From Calothrix sp. MO_167.B42 (GTDB taxonomy: Bacteria > Cyanobacteriota > Cyanobacteriia > Cyanobacteriales > Nostocaceae), in the NCBI GenBank assembly GCA_030065255.1, contig JASJCX010000009.1:1-38822 (forward strand): a stretch of 38,822 nucleotides of DNA, given 5' to 3'. This document shows positions 33,445-38,822 of the stretch, piece by piece. The notes beneath the pieces were generated by a model. The model was not told where the DNA came from and did no database searches. It was given only the letters and a program-made list of their open reading frames with translations. The translations under genes and the position numbers were made by a program. Numbering within the stretch: the stretch's first letter is position 1; each line of letters opens with the position of its first letter.

Positions 33445-35712
33445 ATGTCTGATTCTGTCAAAACTCTCTGTCCTTATTGTGGAGTTGGTTGTGGTTTACA
33501 AGTTTCTCCCCCTGCGATCGCCAATCGTGCTACTAATAGAGATAGTCAAGGTAATCCTATTTGGAGGGTAGTAGGGGATAAAGCCCATCCATCCAGCCAA
33601 GGTATGGTTTGTGTCAAAGGTGCTACCATTAGTGAAGCCCTGGATAAAAATCGCCTCAAGTATCCAATGGTTCGGGATTCGGTTTCCCAACCTTTTCGTC
33701 AGGTAACTTGGGAAGAAGCTTTCAATTGCATTGTTAATCGTATACAGTGGGTACAGCGCAATCAAGGTGTGGATGCTATCTGCATGTATGGCTCTGGTCA
33801 GTTTCAAACAGAGGATTATTATATTGCCCAAAAACTGCTTAAAGGCTGTCTGGGAACTAATAATTTTGATGCTAATTCTCGACTGTGTATGTCTTCAGCA
33901 GTGGCGGGTTATACACAAAGTCTGGGTTCTGATGGCCCTCCCTGTTGTTATGAAGACTTGGAACTCACCGATTGCGCTTTTTTGATGGGTACTAATACCG
34001 CCGAGTGCCATCCCATTGTGTTTAATCGTCTACGCAAGCACCACAAGCGCAATCGTCATGTGAAAATGGTTGTGGTCGATCCCCGCCGTACCCCCACCGC
34101 AGAAGTCGCAGATTTACATTTAGCTATTCATCCCGGTACGGATATTGATTTATTCAATGGCATTGCCCATTTACTGATGAGGTGGAATAAAATTGATACT
34201 TTATTCATTGATGAATGTACTCAAGGATTTCCTAACTATGCAAGGGTAATTCCTCACTATTCACCGGAGTTAGTGGCTCGCAAGTGTGGTATATCAATTG
34301 CAGACTTAGAAACAGCTGCCCGGTACTGGGCCCAATCGAAGCGGGTATTATCTTTGTGGTCCATGGGATTGAATCAATCCTCAGAAGGGACGGCTAAGGT
34401 GTGTACCTTAATTAACCTGCATTTGATGACGGGGAATATTGGTAAGCCCGGAGCTGGTCCTTTTTCCCTGACGGGACAACCCAACGCCATGGGAGGTAGG
34501 GAAGCTGGGGGTTTAGCCCACATTTTACCTGGTTATCGAGTAGTTAAGAATGGCCAACATCGCGCTGAAGTAGAGCAGCTGTGGGGATTGCCACCAGGAC
34601 AAATTTCCCCTACTCCTGGTAGGGATGCTTGGAGAATGATTACAGGTTTAGAAACGGGGGAAGTGGGTTTATTGTGGATTGCAGCTACTAATCCAGCAGT
34701 CAGTATGCCGGATTTGCAAAGAACTAAAGGGGCTTTATTGAAATCCCCGTTTACTATTTATCAGGATGCTTATTATCCCACGGAAACTGCTGCCTATGCC
34801 CATGTTTTGTTACCAGCAGCCCAGTGGGGTGAAAAAACAGGAACCATGACAAACTCCGAACGGGTTGTTACCTTGTGTCCTAAATTTCGGCAACCTCCTG
34901 GTATGGCGAAAGCAGATTGGGAAATATTTGCGGAAGTGGGGAGGCGTTTGGGTTTTGAACAGCAGTTCACCTTTGCAGATTCTACCGCAGTTTATGACGA
35001 ATTTGTGCAACTAACCCGCGATCGCCTGTGTGATGTCACAGGTATTAGTCACCACAGATTAGCCACGGAAGGGCCCATACAATGGCCATGTCCTGAAAAT
35101 GAGCCAGAAGCAGAAGATTTGCCTGCACAAACAGGTATTTTCTCATCCTTATTTCAGGATAAAACCATCAAAGGTAAACGCCTCTACACAGACTTACGTT
35201 TTCCTACCCCGGATGGGAGGGCAAAATTTGCCGCTTACCATAGCCGAGGATTGGCAGAACCACCAGATTTAGAGTATCCTTTCGTACTCACAATTGGTAG
35301 ATTATACGGTCACTGGCACACCCAAACCCGTACCGGACACATTGAAAAAATTAACAAAATGCATCCCCATCCTTTTGTAGAAATCCATCCCCGCGATGCC
35401 CAAAAACTAGGAATTGAACCGGATTCTTTAGTCGAAGTGCGATCGCATCGCGGTGCAGGTAGGTTTCCTGCTAAAATTACTAAAGCTATTACTCCCAAAA
35501 CTGTGTTTATACCCATGCATTGGGGTGCCCTGTGGACAGAAGCAGGGGAAGCTAATGTTCTTACCCATGCCAAAGCTTGCCCCATTTCCTTAGAACCAGA
35601 ACTAAAGGCTTGTGCAGTTAAACTAACACCAGTTAATCATCTGCAACCAATGACTACAAAGTCGCCTCACCAGGAACCATCACCTGCTGATTTGTTACCG
35701 ACGTTGAATTAA
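33445..35712 (+). CDS. narB: Ferredoxin-dependent assimilatory nitrate reductase
   Basis: A 755-residue molybdopterin oxidoreductase of cytosolic NarB type. It reduces nitrate to nitrite with electrons from ferredoxin. The N-terminal [4Fe-4S] ligands are Cys9, Cys12, Cys16 and Cys56 ([12 protein letters not shown] and GMVCVKG). Mo-bis-MGD binding blocks follow: [20 protein letters not shown], then [18 protein letters not shown] and the Gly-rich [20 protein letters not shown]. The end holds [19 protein letters not shown] and VFIPMHWGA. No Tat signal, as expected for a cytosolic enzyme. Length is near normal, with an unconserved Pro-rich tail. It lies between nrtP and the nitrate reductase-associated gene; nirA is not nearby. 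The start lacks a Shine-Dalgarno. Confidence 0.96.
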   Translation: MSDSVKTLCPYCGVGCGLQVSPPAIANRATNRDSQGNPIWRVVGDKAHPSSQGMVCVKGATISEALDKNRLKYPMVRDSVSQPFRQVTWEEAFNCIVNRIQWVQRNQGVDAICMYGSGQFQTEDYYIAQKLLKGCLGTNNFDANSRLCMSSAVAGYTQSLGSDGPPCCYEDLELTDCAFLMGTNTAECHPIVFNRLRKHHKRNRHVKMVVVDPRRTPTAEVADLHLAIHPGTDIDLFNGIAHLLMRWNKIDTLFIDECTQGFPNYARVIPHYSPELVARKCGISIADLETAARYWAQSKRVLSLWSMGLNQSSEGTAKVCTLINLHLMTGNIGKPGAGPFSLTGQPNAMGGREAGGLAHILPGYRVVKNGQHRAEVEQLWGLPPGQISPTPGRDAWRMITGLETGEVGLLWIAATNPAVSMPDLQRTKGALLKSPFTIYQDAYYPTETAAYAHVLLPAAQWGEKTGTMTNSERVVTLCPKFRQPPGMAKADWEIFAEVGRRLGFEQQFTFADSTAVYDEFVQLTRDRLCDVTGISHHRLATEGPIQWPCPENEPEAEDLPAQTGIFSSLFQDKTIKGKRLYTDLRFPTPDGRAKFAAYHSRGLAEPPDLEYPFVLTIGRLYGHWHTQTRTGHIEKINKMHPHPFVEIHPRDAQKLGIEPDSLVEVRSHRGAGRFPAKITKAITPKTVFIPMHWGALWTEAGEANVLTHAKACPISLEPELKACAVKLTPVNHLQPMTTKSPHQEPSPADLLPTLN

Positions 35713-35715
35713 AGC

Positions 35716-35806
35716 GGTTGATGGTTGATGGTTGACAGTTGACAGTTGACAGTTGAGAATCTTTGAGTCGAATAATACTTTCCTAACCAATATGTCTATT
35801 GCTATA
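35716..35806 (+). repeat. TTGACAG array plus 45-bp element, copy B
   Basis: Five to six TTGATGG/TTGACAG heptamers begin three bases after the narB stop, then the element GAGTCGAATAATACTTTCCT with ATATGTCTATTGCTATA (35761-35806). Compare 24489-24572 and 36511-36580. Confidence 0.85.
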
Positions 35807-35952
35807 TTAACCACCAAGGCGCAAAGAGTACAAAGAATTAAGAAGAATTAAGTTTCATTGTCTTACAGAGAAAATAAACTCATCCCGCAAATATGCAACG
35901 CCGAATTAAAGCTATAAATAATCGGAGCCAGTGGTAAACTAAAGGAACCTGT

Positions 35953-36001
35953 AAATCCAAAATAGACAACGGATAACGGATAACAGATTATCTGTTTTTC
36001 A
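35953..36001 (-). repeat. 48-bp dispersed repeat, inverted copy
   Basis: Reverse complement of the repeats at 28166-28213 and 38068-38115, ending in CAGATTATCTGTTTT on the plus strand. With the TTGACAG composite it fills the 338-base gap before the next gene; no other gene seen there. Confidence 0.8.
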
Positions 36002-36050
36002 AAATCCAAAATTGCTTGACAGATTTTCCACAATTGTTGGAATATGAGTA

Positions 36051-36509
36051 ATGGGTAATTTTTTTAAATTTGAGTCAGACTTTGTTAATACCCTGCATTG
36101 TATTCCCATGCAGATACGCATGAATTTGGATACTTGTGGTATTAAATTAAAGCTAGCTCACTGGAATCAATTGAGCGATGAAGAACGGCAAACCTTGGTA
36201 GAAAAGCCTTGTGGAACTGAATCGGAAATTGTGGCTTATAGTAATTTTCTCCAAGGGTTAGTAGTAGAAAAGACAGGGAGTCCCGCAAGTGAAATAGCCG
36301 TGGAATCAGCACCGCCTTGGATGAATGCAACTAATATTCCGGCAACGACAAAGCAAAAAGCAGCAGAGTTTGGTATTGACATTGCCATTGAGCAGTGGGC
36401 ACAACTTACGCCTTTACAACGTTTTGCGTTAATTAAGTTAAGTCGTCCCAGCCATGAAAATAAAAATTTTTATCCCGCACTGGAAGAATTTGGGTTGGTT
36501 CATTTATAG
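36051..36509 (+). CDS. Nitrate reductase-associated protein
   Basis: A 152-residue protein of the nitrate reductase-associated family that is regularly found beside narB in cyanobacteria. It opens FFKFESDFVNTLHCIPMQIR and continues with DTCGIKLKLAHWNQLSDEER, and ends in WAQLTPLQRFALIKLSRPSHENKNFYPALEEF. The function is not established; maturation or regulation of NarB is the common guess from context. It lies 338 bases after narB in the same direction, with repeats between. ATG at 36051 gives MGNFFKFESDF. No membrane segments or signal peptide. Confidence 0.85.
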   Translation: MGNFFKFESDFVNTLHCIPMQIRMNLDTCGIKLKLAHWNQLSDEERQTLVEKPCGTESEIVAYSNFLQGLVVEKTGSPASEIAVESAPPWMNATNIPATTKQKAAEFGIDIAIEQWAQLTPLQRFALIKLSRPSHENKNFYPALEEFGLVHL

Positions 36510-36510
36510 T

Positions 36511-36580
36511 AGTTGACAGTTGACAGTTGATAGTTATTGAATCAAACAATACTGTCCTAACCAATATGTCCATTGCTATA
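36511..36580 (+). repeat. TTGACAG array plus 45-bp element, copy C
   Basis: Three heptamers right after the stop of the nitrate reductase-associated gene, then GAATCAAACAATACTGTCCT with ATATGTCCATTGCTATA. This is the third copy of the same composite, again at a stop codon. Confidence 0.85.
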
Positions 36581-36602
36581 GTAGTGGTTTTTATGTAAAT
36601 AA

Positions 36603-37211
36603 TTATAAAGCAGAATCGAAAACTTGCTGTGCGGTTAAATTAAGTTGGGGTAAGGTGGGAGAAACGATTAAGTTATCACCAGTAAATGCTGTCATTTGAT
36701 ATTCTTCATCTACTAACTCACAGACAAAAATAGTAGGTTGTTTGGGATTACCAATAAATTTTTTACCTCCCAACCCGGCATAATCTAAAATCCAGTATTC
36801 GAGAATACCCATCTCCTCATAATCCCCAAATTTATCATAATAATCGTCGCGCCAGTTAGTGCTAACAACTTCAATTACTAAGGGAACAGAATCGGGTTTA
36901 ATTACAGTTGATTGCTTTTCCCACAAAGGTTCATTGACCAAATTTTTATGATTTAATAATAAAATATCTGGAGAATAGGTACAATCTCCAGTTTTGATAA
37001 GTGCGATTTTGGGTATACGATAGGGCAATCCCATTTGTAACAGTTGAAAACCAATGTGTACTGTCAAAAATCCAACAACATTTTCATGCTTTCCTGTTGG
37101 GGGTGGCATTTCAACAATTACTCCCTTATGTAATTCGTAGCGATTGCCATTGCTGGGATACCACTTGATAAATTCCTCATAAGTTATAGGTTTAGATAAA
37201 GCATGGATCAT
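36603..37211 (-). CDS. Uma2 family endonuclease-like protein (DUF820), 1
   Basis: A 202-residue protein of the Uma2 family. It opens ITYEEFIKWYPSNGNRYELHKG, then has YSPDILLLNHKNL, VPLVIEVVSTNWRDDYYDKF and GILEYWILD. These supply the Asp, Glu and Lys-like positions of a PD-(D/E)XK nuclease core. The family is hugely expanded in cyanobacteria and its substrates are unknown; nuclease activity is presumed from fold. ATG at 37211 was preferred over the TTG at 37244. It lies directly after a second Uma2 gene on the same strand (49 bases), so the two are probably cotranscribed. Confidence 0.88.
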   Translation of the reverse strand: MIHALSKPITYEEFIKWYPSNGNRYELHKGVIVEMPPPTGKHENVVGFLTVHIGFQLLQMGLPYRIPKIALIKTGDCTYSPDILLLNHKNLVNEPLWEKQSTVIKPDSVPLVIEVVSTNWRDDYYDKFGDYEEMGILEYWILDYAGLGGKKFIGNPKQPTIFVCELVDEEYQMTAFTGDNLIVSPTLPQLNLTAQQVFDSAL

Positions 37212-37260
37212 TTGATTTATTATCTTACTATATTGTGCAATCAAACAGTTATCTGATCGA

Positions 37261-38013
37261 TTAAATATCCTCTGGATCGATATTTAATTCTCTTAACTTA
37301 GCAGCTAATTTTTCAGCTTTCTTTTGAGCAATTTCTTTTTGTTGGCGCTCATATTCTTTTTGCTGGCGCTCATATTCTTTCTGTTGGCGTTCCGATTCTG
37401 CTAATTCTGCAACTTCTTCTGGTGTGGGAACCAACTCATGTTCTGACGTAAAAAATCTTAATAAACCATCATAAATCCCTAAATACAATCCTAACTGTTG
37501 ACTCCACAAATGTCCTTGATTATTAGGTTGTAAAGGTTGATATTTACCATCTACTAAATGAAATCCAGCAAATTCTAATGAATAGGGATCAAACCAAAAA
37601 TAATCGGGGGTACGAAAAGTATCTTGGTAAATTTGTTTCTTTAATTCCCTATCTGTATTAGCTGTTGATTCGGAAAGAATTTCTAAAATCAAGTTGGGAT
37701 ATTTACCATGTTCTTCCCATACTACCCAACTTTTACGAACTTTGCGTTCTGTGTCTAATACCACAAAAAAATCTGGGCCCCGGAAGTCTTCTGATTTGCG
37801 TTGATGGGGGCTGTAATAGATAGTTAAATTACCAGCAGTATAGAAATCATTTCTATCTCGCCACAGCCATTTTAGACATTTAAGTAAGAGCATTATCTGC
37901 TCTAGATGCAATTCTGTTTCCAAGGGAGGCTCATCACTATATAAATCACCAGGAGGAAATATAACATCTTCCGTGATGTCTTGAGGAGTATCTAATTCTT
38001 TGGCTAGGGACAT
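37261..38013 (-). CDS. Uma2 family endonuclease-like protein with coiled-coil tail, 2
   Basis: A 250-residue Uma2-family protein. The core has DIIFPPGDLYSDEPP-like opening residues, DFRGPDFFVVLDTERK, KYPNLILEILSESTANTDRE and PDYFWFDPYSLEFAGFHL, the PD-(D/E)XK layout. Residues about 205-240 are a heptad repeat, ERQQKEY three times in a row followed by IAQKKAEKLAAKL, forming a coiled coil. The tail ends LNIDPEDI, common in this subfamily. The ATG at 38013 lies four to five bases from a TCCAAAA array on the coding strand. It is first of a two-gene group with the other Uma2. Confidence 0.88.
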   Translation of the reverse strand: MSLAKELDTPQDITEDVIFPPGDLYSDEPPLETELHLEQIMLLLKCLKWLWRDRNDFYTAGNLTIYYSPHQRKSEDFRGPDFFVVLDTERKVRKSWVVWEEHGKYPNLILEILSESTANTDRELKKQIYQDTFRTPDYFWFDPYSLEFAGFHLVDGKYQPLQPNNQGHLWSQQLGLYLGIYDGLLRFFTSEHELVPTPEEVAELAESERQQKEYERQQKEYERQQKEIAQKKAEKLAAKLRELNIDPEDI

Positions 38014-38017
38014 GGCT

Positions 38018-38057
38018 TTGGATTTTGGATTTTGGATTTTGGATTTTGGATTTTATA
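38018..38057 (-). repeat. TCCAAAA heptamer array before the Uma2 gene
   Basis: Read on the minus strand, four to five TCCAAAA units lead into the ATG at 38013 with only CGCC-like bases between. It is the fifth array of this type placed at a start codon, and the only one on the minus strand, which keeps its orientation toward the gene. Confidence 0.85.
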
Positions 38058-38067
38058 TTTTATATTT

Positions 38068-38115
38068 GGAAAACAGATAATCCGTTATCTGTTATCCGTT
38101 GTCTATTTTGGATTT
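38068..38115 (+). repeat. 48-bp dispersed repeat, copy 2
   Basis: Same as 28166-28213 with one base change (CTGTTATC for CCGTTATC). It borders the TCCAAAA array. Confidence 0.8.
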
Positions 38116-38197
38116 GGAAAAACAGATGTTTATTATTGTAATCCCAACAATTGTATTCAGAATACATTAATCTTTACAGAAGAACCCTTCTCCAAGT

Positions 38198-38370
38198 AAG
38201 AGAGTGAGAGAGTAGTGAGAGAGTGAGAGAGTGTAGACGATGTGTGTCTATAATTTTAAGAATATATAATTTAAAAGTTATTTCCCTAATATTCCTTCCC
38301 TCCATCACTCCATCACTCCATCACTCCTTCCCTCCATCACTCCATCACTCCTTCCCTCCATCACTCCTTC
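38198..38370. repeat. GAGAGTGA and CTCCATCA arrays
   Basis: Two low-complexity blocks: GAGAGTGAGAGAGTAGTGAG at 38198-38236 and tandem CCATCACT/CCTTCCCT units at 38298-38370. Together with the array and the 48-bp repeat they fill the 359-base gap; no gene is seen. Confidence 0.8.
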
Positions 38371-38372
38371 CC

Positions 38373-38822
38373 TTAAGGTAACCAAATATCAGGCAAAATA
38401 GACTTACCCAATTGACGCAATGTCTGATTAATCTTCCTGCCTACTTGGATATGCATCTCATCTGCTTCCACTGGTATCACATTCGCCGCTTTACCCCCTC
38501 CCAAATAATCAACTGCCAAATTAGCAGCCTCTAAACCAGTCACATAAGCCTTTTCCTGAGCCCAAGAACCATGACGGGTAACTATCCAATCCCCGCTCAT
38601 AAATACATTGTCAAAACTAGTTTGAGCTGGCAACATATGCTGATAACTACCAGGTGCAAAATGTGTTACCGCTTGGGGAAGACGAATCACACTACTATCA
38701 ATCACCTCTGCATTCCCAAATCCCGGCACACAGGTAGCTAAATCCTTCTGAACCTTCCCAACTATCGCCTGATTATCTAAGGGTATTAACTGATTAGCAT
38801 GGTAAAAATCTGCTTCAATTAC
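38373..38822 (-). CDS. FAD-dependent amine oxidase/desaturase-like protein, C-terminal part
   Basis: The frame is open to the window edge (base 38822), so the N-terminus with the FAD-binding GxGxxG is outside. The last 150 codons include YHANQLIPLDNQAIV, AVTHFAPGSYQHMLPAQTSF and NVFMSGDWIVTRHGSWAQEK followed by AYVTGLEAANLAVDYL. The GDW and EGA-like blocks are the FAD-contacting C-terminal motif of flavin amine oxidases and phytoene-desaturase-like enzymes. Terpenoid or carotenoid desaturases and hydroxysqualene dehydroxylase are candidates; the substrate cannot be named from this part. Confidence 0.8.
   Translation of the reverse strand, partial: VIEADFYHANQLIPLDNQAIVGKVQKDLATCVPGFGNAEVIDSSVIRLPQAVTHFAPGSYQHMLPAQTSFDNVFMSGDWIVTRHGSWAQEKAYVTGLEAANLAVDYLGGGKAANVIPVEADEMHIQVGRKINQTLRQLGKSILPDIWLP

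Noticed and set aside
19196-38370. Tandem heptamer and octamer arrays as possible CRISPR arrays
   Set aside because: Units are 7-8 bp and directly contiguous, without unique spacers; no cas gene nearby.

Overview
The window looks like chromosome of a filamentous, probably heterocyst-type (Nostocales) cyanobacterium. The signs are frequent HIP1 octamers (GCGATCGC), many heptameric short tandem repeats of the kind known from Nostoc/Anabaena, an NrtP-type nitrate transporter beside ferredoxin-dependent nitrate reductase narB, a giant Ser/Thr-His hybrid kinase, and Uma2 proteins. No rRNA, tRNA, CRISPR array, integrase or phage structural gene was recognised. Product names rest on reading motifs by eye; no database search was run.

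Layout. 1-1065: 3' part of a DRTGG-domain P-loop protein. 1219-2913: an insertion sequence whose transposase is split by an in-frame stop and which sits in the loop of a genomic hairpin repeat. 3073-4682: a DprA/LOG-like protein, a MAPEG membrane protein and a YajQ-family protein. 4888-7078: an AI-2E family permease and sfsA. 7109-12571: an 1820-residue Ser/Thr kinase / AAA ATPase / GAF / histidine kinase fusion. 13172-15352: leuC and leuD for leucine biosynthesis, followed by a short SH3-like remnant and a TPR protein. 16970-19170: two conserved-looking unknowns around cobU. 19448-22148: two family-2 glycosyltransferases and a WcaF-like acetyltransferase, probably one exopolysaccharide group. 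22171-24488: a pentapeptide-repeat protein, then a four-helix cytochrome b and a Tat-exported molybdopterin lipoprotein. 25080-28049: a divergent pair of peptidoglycan-active proteins, one with a Cys/His amidase-like core and one with a beta-lactamase-like core. Each has a peptidoglycan-binding segment and neither has a signal peptide. 28322-29314: a one-helix protein with a Pro/Glu/Thr-rich stalk. 29678-30872: a truncated Rpn-type protein, an antitoxin-like small ORF and a VOC protein. 31579-36509: nitrate assimilation (nrtP, narB, nitrate reductase-associated protein). 36603-38013: two Uma2-type proteins. 38373-38822: the C-terminus of an FAD-dependent oxidoreductase.

The most distinctive layer is the repeats. 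(a) A hairpin family with 15-bp stems and 3-nt loops, one copy interrupted by the IS. (b) TCYAAAA heptamer arrays that end 2-13 nt before five start codons. (c) TTGACAG arrays joined to a conserved 45-bp element directly after three stop codons. (d) Two direct 117/119-bp repeats with imperfect terminal inverted repeats around the molybdopterin gene. (e) A MITE-like element near 31.1 kb. The clearest candidate for an unusual gene system is the divergent peptidoglycan pair at 25-28 kb; its role is inference.
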